A DNA stretch of 7,791 nucleotides, from positions 1 to 7,791 of the forward strand of contig CANJNU010000031.1 of NCBI GenBank assembly GCA_947475645.1. The letters are read 5' to 3'. The notes under the pieces were generated by a model, which was not told where the DNA came from, searched no databases, and saw nothing but the letters and a program-made list of their open reading frames with translations. The stretch comes from Bacteriovoracaceae bacterium. Lineage in GTDB: Bacteria; Bdellovibrionota; UBA1018. A program made the translations under genes and the position numbers. Positions within the stretch are counted from its first letter, which is position 1. Each line of letters opens with the position of its first letter. This document shows, in pieces, positions 1 to 5,985 of the stretch.

Positions 1-64
1 TATCCCAATCGATCGCGTTTCTTACCAGGTAGCGCCATTCATCGGAGTCTTGGTAGAAGTTCAT
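1..64 (-). CDS. 5' end of a gene running off the window, possibly acyl-CoA dehydrogenase family
   Basis: An ATG at 64-62 on the minus strand opens a frame that stays open for 21 codons to the window edge and begins MNFYQDSDEWRYLVRNAIDW. A good ribosome binding site (AAAAGGA, about 7 nt spacing) precedes the ATG, so this is a real start rather than chance. It lies 39 nt downstream of the lipoprotein stop on the same strand and is probably the third gene of that operon. The N-terminus resembles, from memory, acyl-CoA dehydrogenase-like proteins of Bdellovibrio-type bacteria. No catalytic or cofactor motif is inside the window, so the product is a weak inference while the existence of the gene is well supported. 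Confidence 0.5.
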   Translation of the reverse strand, partial: MNFYQDSDEWRYLVRNAIDWD

Positions 65-87
65 GACGAATTCCTTTTCTGAGGTTT

Positions 88-103
88 TTCTCAGAGCTGA
101 GAA
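88..103 (-). repeat. Short hairpin between the lipoprotein gene and the next gene
   Basis: TTCTCAG and CTGAGAA form an almost perfect 16-bp palindrome directly after the lipoprotein stop codon. In RNA it would fold as a 6-bp stem with a tetraloop. A second CTGAG lies at 79-83 and can pair with the same CTCAG at 90-94, so two alternative hairpins compete. No T-tract follows on the minus strand, so it is not a clear intrinsic terminator. It may instead adjust expression or stability between two cotranscribed genes. Confidence 0.35.
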
Positions 104-784
104 CTACTTGTATTGTTCAAAGAATCGAGCAAAGGCTTCGTTGGTGATCTTTTCCAAAAAAAACAGTTTCGGCGGCAGATGAGCTGCTTCTGTCTTCTCT
201 TCTGCTTTTATGGTTTCTTCTGCCTCTGCAACAGCAATGCGCAGTTCTGGATCTTTTGGGTCTGTTTTGGTGAAACCAAGTTCTACGCGTACTTTCGCGG
301 TCAGGCTCTTTACCTTATATAACTTTTGAGTAGTGCCTTCTTTTTCGCCACGCTCGGCTGCGAGTTGGCTGTCATAAGCCTTCTCGGAAGAGTAGCCCGA
401 CTTCTCGTCGGCTGAGAACTCGATCACGCGCGCCTGAAGAGCATAGTCAGCTCCCGCTCTGCGAGCGATACCTACGGGGGCGTTGGAGTCTTGCTCGGGA
501 GCTGTACGTGCCCGAGTGACGTCTTCCTTTGAAATGAGTTCAAAGGTGCCTCTTTTGATGAGTTGGTTTATGAGCGCAACTTCTACGATCCCTCGCGAAG
601 AGGGTTCCCCTTCTACATCAATCAGAGCTACTTTCTTTCCTTCGAGCAAAGAGAGTTCAGGCACCCTTTTTTTGGCGTGCGAACATCCCTGCAGGCTTGC
701 AAAAGTAGCGAGCCCGAAACCCAGTAAAGTCAGATTCATAAATCGATTAAGGAAAGCTTTGTTACGCTTGGCGACTACCGGCAT
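104..784 (-). CDS. LpoB/CsgG-like lipoprotein
   Basis: A 226-aa protein with a lipoprotein signal: a basic n-region (K6, R7, K9, R14), a hydrophobic stretch at 16-30 and the lipobox L31-Q32-G33-C34. Residue +2 is Ser, which by the E. coli rule would favour the outer membrane. Residues 48-125 read as an alpha/beta domain with a VALIDVEG strand, a helix, FELISKEDV and then GIARRAGADYALQARV. This layout is familiar from CsgG, LpoB and TolB-N-type periplasmic domains. The C-terminal half is rich in Lys and Glu (about 145-200) and ends in a probable helix. The ATG at 784 overlaps the upstream gene by 23 bp and has no obvious ribosome binding site. It is preferred over the ATG at 739 because only the longer form has a charged n-region. 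Exact function is unknown; activation of a cell-wall synthase or a CsgG-like assembly role would be guesses. Confidence 0.7.
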   Translation of the reverse strand: MPVVAKRNKAFLNRFMNLTLLGFGLATFASLQGCSHAKKRVPELSLLEGKKVALIDVEGEPSSRGIVEVALINQLIKRGTFELISKEDVTRARTAPEQDSNAPVGIARRAGADYALQARVIEFSADEKSGYSSEKAYDSQLAAERGEKEGTTQKLYKVKSLTAKVRVELGFTKTDPKDPELRIAVAEAEETIKAEEKTEAAHLPPKLFFLEKITNEAFARFFEQYK

Positions 785-1220
785 AAATAAGAATTTTGAG
801 GTCGTTTCTGAAGAGTACTTCGATCTTGTTTGGATAGATCAAGCGGCCCACAATTCCGTCTCCGAAAGTAGGATGTTTGATTTTATCTCCCAAAACAAAG
901 TGCGCTTGAAGGGAGTATCCCTTAATGGGGGCTTCTTTGTTTTGGTTCATCAACTTTTCCCATTCCATTTCAATGGATTGAGCAGTTGCTGCCTCTTGAG
1001 CTTCCTTCTTTTTGGATGCTCTCTTCGTAGGCTTTTTCTCAGGCGAATCGATGCCTTTAGGCGCCTTATAAGCGTGTTCTTTTTTGCACGTGAGGCATTG
1101 AACCTTCGCGATACGATCGGCTTTCATAGCAACGATAATGCTATTCAGGTCCATTTTGCAGCTCGTGCAGTATGCAAGAGCTTGAGTGGCAACTGCCGAG
1201 CTTGTAGATTTGTTGGACAT
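762..1220 (-). CDS. Zn-ribbon protein with a C-terminal Tudor/CarD-like domain
   Basis: A 152-aa protein. Residues 18-45 hold two CxxC knuckles (C18/C21 and C42/C45, 20 residues apart), a likely zinc ribbon. Residues 55-75 are a Lys-rich, low-complexity linker (EKKPTKRASKKKEAQ). Residues 109-147 (LGDKIKHPTFGDGIVGRL...EVLFRNDLKILIYA) match the small SH3/Tudor-like beta barrel pattern 'G..V.HP.FG.G.V' seen in CarD/CdnL-type RNA polymerase binders and at the C-terminus of UvrD/PcrA helicases. A nucleic-acid or RNA-polymerase contact is a reasonable inference, but the partner is unknown. The start is secure: AAGGAG sits 6 nt before the ATG. It is the first gene of a minus-strand operon and is divergent from uvrC. 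Confidence 0.72.
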   Translation of the reverse strand: MSNKSTSSAVATQALAYCTSCKMDLNSIIVAMKADRIAKVQCLTCKKEHAYKAPKGIDSPEKKPTKRASKKKEAQEAATAQSIEMEWEKLMNQNKEAPIKGYSLQAHFVLGDKIKHPTFGDGIVGRLIYPNKIEVLFRNDLKILIYAGSRQA

Positions 1221-1259
1221 GGAATTCTCCTTAGATCAATTCTGTGTTTATATTAGACT
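1221..1259. promoter_or_regulatory. Compact divergent promoter region between uvrC and the Zn-ribbon gene
   Basis: Only 39 bp separate the two divergent starts. On the minus strand, TAATAT (1255-1250) is a good -10 box, and AAGGAG (1232-1227) is the ribosome binding site of the Zn-ribbon gene. On the plus strand, TATATT (1249-1254) overlaps it and could serve as the -10 box for uvrC. Neither direction has a convincing -35 box. The overlapping -10 elements mean the two genes probably compete for RNA polymerase or are controlled together. Confidence 0.45.
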
Positions 1260-3113
1260 GTGATAGAAAATCAACACGCTTCTGACATTAATGCAGTGCA
1301 TTATGAAGAGAGTTCCAATTCTCCTTCGGATTCTGAGTCGAATTCTGATGCCGATTCTGGATCTTCTGGCGAGCCTTCAGAGTCTTTGATGGACCGAGTG
1401 ATGTCTCAGAGTCATCGTGCAGATCTTCTCAAGCAAGCCCGCGAAGCTTCAAGCTCGCCCGGCGTCTATCTCATGAAAGACGGCGCGAGTGCTGTAATTT
1501 ATGTAGGAAAAGCGAAAAATCTGAGTAATCGCTTATCTCAGTACTTTCAATCAGGCCCTCACGATGTGGCCCGTACAGAACTGATGGTAGGACGGGTGAA
1601 TCGATTCGATGTCATTCTGACTGAAACTGAGGCCGAGGCCCTGATTCTCGAGTCCACGCTCATTAAAAAGTACAAACCCAAATTTAATATCCGCCTGAAG
1701 GACGATAAGACCTATCCCTATCTCAAAATTCGGATCGATGAGCCCTTCCCTCGGATCGAGTGGACTCGGAAGGTTGTTCGTGACTCGGCTCGTTATTTCG
1801 GTCCCTTTCCGTCGGCATGGTCTGCACGCGAGGTTTTGGGGCTTTTAAACGAAACATTTCGCCTCCGAGACTGCTCGGATAATACCTTTCGGCATCGGTC
1901 ACGCCCCTGCATTCTCTATCAGATGGGGAAGTGTACGGCACCTTGTGTGGGACTTATTCAGGCCTCCAATTACAGCGACGATATTCAAAAAGTGATGGAG
2001 GTTTTAGAAGGAAAGACCGAGTCCTTGACCTCACAAATACGCCAAGCCATGGAAGATGCCGCAAGTCGTGAAGAATTCGAGCTGGCCGGGGTTTATCGCG
2101 ATCAGATTCGTAATTTACAGTTGGTAACAGAAACTCAAGGAGTGGTGGAAGCGGGATCTCAACGAGACCGTGATGTGGTGGCTTTGGCTCGGAATGGGGT
2201 TGATTGTCATGGAACGGTTTTGCGCATTCGAGGTGGAAAGTTGGTCGCAGTTCAGCATTACCTACTTCAAAATACAGATCTGGAGCAGTCCAATGCAGCC
2301 CTTCTCTCGGAATTTGTTTCTCAGTATTACGGTAACTTAGGTGAAAATCTGGGAGAGGACGGCACTTCGCCGAAGGAGCTTCTGTTGCCCGAGGCATCGG
2401 TAGACTTGGATTGGGTTGAGCGGAGTATGGGTGTGGCCGTGAGGGTGGCCGAAAACTCGGTTGATGAGCAACTTTTGAATGTTGCCCGTGCTAATGCAAA
2501 GTATGCCCTCGAACAAGGAGCTAAAAAAGTCGAGGGGCATGGCCTTGAGGCGCTTGAGGAGATTCAGAGCAAGCTTCATTTAGATCGAATCCCTCAGCGC
2601 ATCGAGTGTTACGACATTTCTAACACCCAAGGCGAAGAGTCAGTTGCGTCTCGTGTTGTGTTCATTGAAGGCGCACCTGATAAGAGTCTTTATCGTCGCT
2701 ATAAAATTCGAACCGTAGAGGGTGCGAACGATTTTGCGAGCATGAAAGAAGTGCTTGGGCGTCGCTTTGCGACTCGGAATGACCGCGAAATGGAAGAATT
2801 GCCCGATCTGGTTGTCGTTGATGGTGGAAAGGGGCAATTAGCTCAAGCCGTAGCGATTCTGGAAGAACTTCAAATTCAGGGAGTGAGCGTGGTCGGGTTG
2901 GCAAAAGCGCGCACCGAATCCGACTTTCGTTCAAAGGAAGTGAAGTCCTCGTTTGAGCGAATTTTCATTCCGAATCGAAAGAATTCAATTCCGTTACTTC
3001 CTCACTCGCATGCTTATAAGCTACTGACGCACATTCGTGATGAAGCCCATCGCTTTGCCATTACTTATCATCGGCAACTTCGGCAGAAGAAAAGTCTTCG
3101 CACCGAAGGCTGA
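1260..3113 (+). CDS. uvrC: Excinuclease ABC subunit C, lacking the C-terminal HhH domain
   Basis: UvrC makes the 3' and 5' incisions in nucleotide excision repair after UvrA/UvrB load on damage. The GIY-YIG domain starts at P67-GVY-LMKD, with IYVGKAK at 80-86 and the probable catalytic Glu at E131. Four cysteines, C205, C217, C225 and C229, have exactly the 12/8/4 spacing of the Fe-S ligands of E. coli UvrC. The UvrB-binding UVR motif is at about 254-288. The RNase H-like nuclease has its expected residues D452 (YDISN), D521 (VVVDGGKGQ) and H597 (RDEAHRFA). The frame ends at 617, only 20 residues after H597, so the tandem HhH DNA-binding domain is absent. The GTG at 1260 has no ribosome binding site and lies only 5 nt past a -10-like box. 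M44 (1389) or M48 (1401) gives the usual N-terminal length, and M48 leaves about 20 residues before PGVY. Residues 16-42 are Ser- and acid-rich, either a real extension or untranslated leader. Confidence 0.95.
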   Translation: MIENQHASDINAVHYEESSNSPSDSESNSDADSGSSGEPSESLMDRVMSQSHRADLLKQAREASSSPGVYLMKDGASAVIYVGKAKNLSNRLSQYFQSGPHDVARTELMVGRVNRFDVILTETEAEALILESTLIKKYKPKFNIRLKDDKTYPYLKIRIDEPFPRIEWTRKVVRDSARYFGPFPSAWSAREVLGLLNETFRLRDCSDNTFRHRSRPCILYQMGKCTAPCVGLIQASNYSDDIQKVMEVLEGKTESLTSQIRQAMEDAASREEFELAGVYRDQIRNLQLVTETQGVVEAGSQRDRDVVALARNGVDCHGTVLRIRGGKLVAVQHYLLQNTDLEQSNAALLSEFVSQYYGNLGENLGEDGTSPKELLLPEASVDLDWVERSMGVAVRVAENSVDEQLLNVARANAKYALEQGAKKVEGHGLEALEEIQSKLHLDRIPQRIECYDISNTQGEESVASRVVFIEGAPDKSLYRRYKIRTVEGANDFASMKEVLGRRFATRNDREMEELPDLVVVDGGKGQLAQAVAILEELQIQGVSVVGLAKARTESDFRSKEVKSSFERIFIPNRKNSIPLLPHSHAYKLLTHIRDEAHRFAITYHRQLRQKKSLRTEG

Positions 3114-3125
3114 ATCAGGCTTTCG
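3104..3125. terminator. Possible bidirectional terminator hairpin between uvrC and the slipin gene
   Basis: CGAAGGCT and GGCTTTCG pair over 8 bp (two G-T wobbles) around the 6-nt loop GAATCA. The hairpin spans the uvrC stop codon in the 16-bp gap between two convergent genes. Only a weak T-rich run follows on the plus strand (TTCTATTTG). On the minus strand the run after the stem (GACTTTT) is short and displaced. It is plausible as a shared weak terminator on position alone. Confidence 0.35.
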
Positions 3126-3129
3126 AGTT

Positions 3130-3864
3130 CTATTTGATAAACGGTTTAATGAGATCGATAGGAAGGGGAACGATGATGGTCGTGGCGTTCTCGCTCGACA
3201 TTTCGGAGAGCGTTTGGAGATATCGAAGTTGTAACGTCATGGGATTGAGTTCCATAATTTTTGCGGCTTCGGAGAGTTTCTGTGCTGCTTGGTGTTCCCC
3301 TTCTGCTGCGATCACTTTTGCCCTGCGTTCGCGTTCAGCTTCAGCCTGTCTTGCCATGGCTCTCTGCATCTCCACGGGAAGATCAATCTGCTTGACCTCG
3401 ACGTTGGCAATTTTTACACCCCACGATTCTGTTTGGGCGGCAATAATTCCTTCCAACTTATCGTTAATATGATCGCGAGCAGCTAAAAGCTCATCCAGAT
3501 CGACCTGGCCTAAAACCGAGCGCAATGTAGTTTGCGCAAGTTTTGAGGTGGCAAGTAAGTAGTTTTCTACTTCGGTTACAGCCCGATTGGGGTCGACGAC
3601 CTTAAAGTAAACGACTGCGTTCACCTTAAGGGTAACGTTATCGCGAGAGATCACATCTTGGGCCGGAACATCTAAAGTAATGGTTCGCATATCGACACGA
3701 ATCATGCGGTCAATGAGTGGAAGAATGAGCACCACTCCCGGCCCTTGTGCACCGATGATGCGGCCCAAACGAAAGACCACGGCCCGCTCGTATTCATTGA
3801 GAATACGAAAGCAGGAGATTAGAAAAATAACGGCAATAAAAATAATGAGCATGGTGAACTCCAT
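3130..3864 (-). CDS. Slipin: stomatin-like SPFH/band 7 membrane protein
   Basis: A 244-aa protein with one N-terminal membrane segment (about 5-19), then the stomatin signature [13 protein letters not shown]. The SPFH domain follows, with [45 protein letters not shown] and the [15 protein letters not shown] block. It ends with the coiled-coil motif [17 protein letters not shown] and a hydrophobic tail ([13 protein letters not shown]). Slipins oligomerise on membranes, organise microdomains and are typically paired with a membrane-bound NfeD protease. No NfeD lies next to it here; the upstream partner is a UDG-like protein. The start ATG overlaps the upstream stop by one base (TAATG), indicating translational coupling, and AAAGGGA lies about 7 nt before it. 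M5 is an alternative start. Confidence 0.9.
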   Translation of the reverse strand: MEFTMLIIFIAVIFLISCFRILNEYERAVVFRLGRIIGAQGPGVVLILPLIDRMIRVDMRTITLDVPAQDVISRDNVTLKVNAVVYFKVVDPNRAVTEVENYLLATSKLAQTTLRSVLGQVDLDELLAARDHINDKLEGIIAAQTESWGVKIANVEVKQIDLPVEMQRAMARQAEAERERRAKVIAAEGEHQAAQKLSEAAKIMELNPMTLQLRYLQTLSEMSSENATTIIVPLPIDLIKPFIK

Positions 3865-4463
3865 TAGCGAGTCCCTTTCTTAGAGGGCTGAGGAAGGGTC
3901 CAGCCCAGTTCTTGGGCGGCCTTTTGTAGGTGTTCCCAAGTGGCGCGTTTATGCTCGGGATGTTGTAGAAGATGGGCGGGTGAATAAGTGGAAATGACTT
4001 TTCGAAAGAGTTTTGGGGCGATTCCCAATTGGGTCGCCTCTTCTCCCAAAAGGATTGCAACTCTGCTCTCCGGCGAAGACGAAAGCGAATGAATCTCGGA
4101 TTCGAGGTGTTTTCTGATTTCATCGTCGAGATGGGGGGCATGAGAGGAGGGGGAAAAAAGTTCGTAGTGAAGGACGTCTTGAAGAGACTGGCCCAGGGCA
4201 AAGATCATTTTTTCGAGAAGTTCTTGAGCAGCAAGTGAACGGGGGAGTGACGCATCGATAAGAACGAGAGCGGCGGTAGGACTTCCCTTTGCCGTCCAAT
4301 GAGCCAGTGAAGAGACAGGGGGTAGTTGTTGACGACTCATGACGATCGCGTGTTCAGGCAAAAAGCCGAACCATTGCGAATGATGAGGTAATGATGAAAG
4401 GGAAAGAGCTGGAGAGGCGGAAGACATCTGCCGTGTTGTAAAGGACAGGAGATGTGCCGTCAA
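3864..4463 (-). CDS. Diverged uracil-DNA glycosylase-fold protein, apparently inactive
   Basis: A 199-aa protein. The layout matches family 4-type UDGs: [20 protein letters not shown] (78-97) aligns by eye with the 'agqLLdkmL.aiGl.r.dVy' helix. [16 protein letters not shown] (133-148) matches the 'p..ivaLG..Aaq.llG' strand-helix. [30 protein letters not shown] (158-187) matches the 'tyHPsylLRnp..K...w.DLq.i...l' C-terminal block. The catalytic features are lost: the HP of that motif is S161-P162, the N-terminal GEAPG motif is replaced by LIDASLP (68-74), and there is no cysteine at all, so no Fe-S cluster. A binding or scaffolding role is therefore more likely than glycosylase activity. The frame opens with a TTG that has no ribosome binding site; M13 (4427) is an alternative. 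It is coupled to the slipin gene downstream and lies 33 nt after the small Zn-ribbon gene. Confidence 0.6.
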   Translation of the reverse strand: MTAHLLSFTTRQMSSASPALSLSSLPHHSQWFGFLPEHAIVMSRQQLPPVSSLAHWTAKGSPTAALVLIDASLPRSLAAQELLEKMIFALGQSLQDVLHYELFSPSSHAPHLDDEIRKHLESEIHSLSSSPESRVAILLGEEATQLGIAPKLFRKVISTYSPAHLLQHPEHKRATWEHLQKAAQELGWTLPQPSKKGTR

Positions 4464-4496
4464 GTCAGGCTTTGGTAAGACTTCTTAGGATTCTGA

Positions 4497-4742
4497 TTAT
4501 TGGAGTCGGTGCATCGATTGACGCGAGTCGGTATTGCATTCGGGGCACCGTGCTGTTTCCTGGGTCAGATTTTTGACGAAGTCTGTCACGTGAGTGAAGT
4601 GCAGGTGCGACCCGCAGTTTCTGCAGCGAGTATAGCGGGCCACGACCTCGACGACGGTTCCAAAGCGAGCGCTGGAACTGGCCGTGTGTGTCGCACTTGA
4701 GGAAGTGTTCAATATTTCTTTTAGAGGTTTGTTTTCAATCAT
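4497..4742 (-). CDS. Small Zn-ribbon protein of unknown function
   Basis: An 81-aa protein with two CxxC pairs, C40/C43 and C66/C69, separated by 22 residues (CRNC...CPEC), consistent with a single structural zinc ribbon. The first 25 residues are Ser/Thr-rich and likely disordered. There is no signal peptide or membrane segment, so it is probably cytoplasmic. The start is supported by GAGG about 5 nt before the ATG. It heads the minus-strand cluster with the UDG-like and slipin genes. It resembles the Zn-ribbon part of the protein at 762-1220 in cysteine spacing only, and I see no clear sequence similarity. Function is unknown; nucleic-acid or protein binding is the usual role of such ribbons. 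Confidence 0.65.
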   Translation of the reverse strand: MIENKPLKEILNTSSSATHTASSSARFGTVVEVVARYTRCRNCGSHLHFTHVTDFVKNLTQETARCPECNTDSRQSMHRLQ

Positions 4743-4764
4743 AGTTGCCTCGGTTTCAGGGAGG

Positions 4765-4804
4765 GGCCGAGAATGAGAAGTTGTGGCGCTTCTCGTTCTC
4801 GGCC
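4765..4804. repeat. 16-bp inverted repeat (strong hairpin) in a divergent intergenic region
   Basis: The left arm 4765-4780 (GGCCGAGAATGAGAAG) pairs with the right arm 4789-4804 (CTTCTCGTTCTCGGCC) over all 16 positions, with one G-T wobble, around the 8-nt loop TTGTGGCG. No T-tract follows on either strand, so it is not an ordinary intrinsic terminator. On the minus strand it would sit in the 5' leader of the small Zn-ribbon gene, ending about 14 nt before the ribosome binding site. It could be an RNA control element, or a protein-binding palindrome serving one or both divergent genes. Confidence 0.75.
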
Positions 4805-4861
4805 GTCTCGAACTGTTTGCTCTCAGCGGGCCCCGTGTGGTTGTGGTACCGCAGTTACAAA

Positions 4862-4928
4862 TTGCTCTTCGGAGCGAACCTCAGTTCTCTGAACGGGAAA
4901 AAAAATCCCTGAAAAAAACTCCCTTTTT
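4862..4928 (+). other. Cluster of small hairpins and A-tracts upstream of the solute-binding protein gene
   Basis: Three small dyads follow each other. TTGCTC/GAGCGA (4862-4877) closes on TTCG, the very stable C(UUCG)G loop. GTTC/GAAC flanks TCT. GGGA/TCCC (4895-4909) encloses an A-run. An 8-A run (4898-4905), a 7-A run (4912-4918) and a 5-T run (4924-4928) come next. The stretch may be a structured leader or bent promoter DNA for the gene at 4957. The best -10-like sequence near that gene is GATATT/TATTTA (4941-4948), without a good -35 box. Confidence 0.3.
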
Positions 4929-4956
4929 GCCTACCAACAAGATATTTATTTGGTCT

Positions 4957-5970
4957 ATGAGGGATGAGCGTATTCGGTTGGCATGGGTAATTCTGTGTAT
5001 TGGACTAGGCACAGGAGTTGCGGCAAATTTTTCCGCGTGTGACTCGCGTCGTGAAGTATGGGTTTATTCTTCTCTATCGCCCGAGATTCTTGAAGAACTC
5101 GTGGATCCTTTGCAAGCCGCAGTCCCTGATGCAGACGTACGTTGGTATCAAAGTTCGTCTGAGGGGCTGGCCACGCGTTTAAATTCTGAACTGCAGTTGG
5201 GAAAAATGCGTGCAGATTTAGTGATGTTAGGTGATCCCAGTTGGTTTTTAGAGAAGAAAAAAGAGGGGCTCTTTCAGCCAGTCGAGAGCGATGCATTGCG
5301 CGCCATTCCCGAGGCCGACCGAGACCGGGATCAGCAATTTGTTACAGTGAAGCGTACATTGGCAGTCATCGCTTATGCCGATTCGGCACACCCCACCGAA
5401 CTGCCCGAAACCTGGAAAGATCTGATTCAGCCCAAGTTTATGGCAAAACTTTCGCTTTCCATTCCGTTCGATTCGGCGCTGTCTTGGTTTCTTTTTGCGC
5501 AGCTCAGTCAGGCTTATGGATGGGAGTATGTGGCAGAACTTAAAAAACTAAGGGCGGTGGTTGAGGGTTCTCAAAACTCAGTATTGGGGCGAATTCGCTC
5601 GGGTGAGCGCCCGTTGGGAGTAGTTCCTTTAGAAGCTATTTTTCGGCCTACAGGTAAAGGAATCCCGATTCGTTGGGTTCAGCCTAAAGATGGTCTCGTT
5701 TCTGTTCCTACGCTCATGGCCGTACTGAAAGATGCGCCACACCCGGAACAGGCTAAAAAAATTATGGACTGGTTTATTTCAGCTCAGGCACAAACGCTTC
5801 TCGCGACACACGGTGCCCTTCCTGTGTTGCCGAAAGTGGCGCCACCTATAGGGGTTAGACTCGAGTTGTCCTCGGAAAAGGCAGTGGTACAGCCTATTCC
5901 GATGGGTCCCGAACTGCCTCGATTGCGCGATCGAACTCGTGCCAAGTTTTCAGAAGTTTTTTTGCATTAG
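4957..5970 (+). CDS. ABC-transporter solute-binding lipoprotein (AfuA/FbpA-like fold)
   Basis: A 337-aa protein from the ATG at 4957. That start is chosen because it gives a short basic n-region, a hydrophobic segment (8-23) and a lipobox F25-S26-A27-C28. The frame is open further upstream, but a GTG start there would bury the signal. Residue +2 is Asp (D29), the inner-membrane retention residue in E. coli, which suits a binding protein that hands substrate to a permease. The mature part starts EVWVYSSLSPEILEELVDPL and continues with SSSEGLATRLNSE, ADLVMLGDPSWF and LPETWKDLIQPKF. It ends with PEQAKKIMDWFISAQAQTLLATHGALPVLP, the pattern of the Fe3+/thiamine/phosphonate binding-protein group. 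The Tyr-Tyr pair of ferric-binding proteins is not visible (LGVVPLEAIFRP occupies that region), so Fe3+ is unlikely. No permease or ATPase gene is adjacent. No clear ribosome binding site precedes the ATG. Confidence 0.8.
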   Translation: MRDERIRLAWVILCIGLGTGVAANFSACDSRREVWVYSSLSPEILEELVDPLQAAVPDADVRWYQSSSEGLATRLNSELQLGKMRADLVMLGDPSWFLEKKKEGLFQPVESDALRAIPEADRDRDQQFVTVKRTLAVIAYADSAHPTELPETWKDLIQPKFMAKLSLSIPFDSALSWFLFAQLSQAYGWEYVAELKKLRAVVEGSQNSVLGRIRSGERPLGVVPLEAIFRPTGKGIPIRWVQPKDGLVSVPTLMAVLKDAPHPEQAKKIMDWFISAQAQTLLATHGALPVLPKVAPPIGVRLELSSEKAVVQPIPMGPELPRLRDRTRAKFSEVFLH

Positions 5971-5985
5971 GCCGATCTCTTTGCT

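Noticed and set aside
483..1256. A 257-codon plus-strand open frame ending just before uvrC
   Set aside because: It lies antisense over the lipoprotein and the Zn-ribbon gene, both of which show clear motifs and signals. Its translation is low-complexity Phe/Ser/Arg-rich with no domain pattern.
1723..2934. Several 65-147-codon minus-strand frames inside uvrC
   Set aside because: They are antisense to strongly conserved UvrC motifs, have no ribosome binding sites and show no recognisable domains.
3037..3234. Plus-strand frame after the uvrC catalytic region, considered as a frameshifted HhH domain
   Set aside because: Its translation lacks the GIG/GVG hairpin glycines and helices of HhH, and most of it is antisense to the slipin gene.
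4783..4956. 58-codon upstream extension of the solute-binding protein from a GTG
   Set aside because: It would place the signal peptide and lipobox internally, has no ribosome binding site and overlaps the hairpin. The ATG at 4957 fits a lipoprotein precursor.
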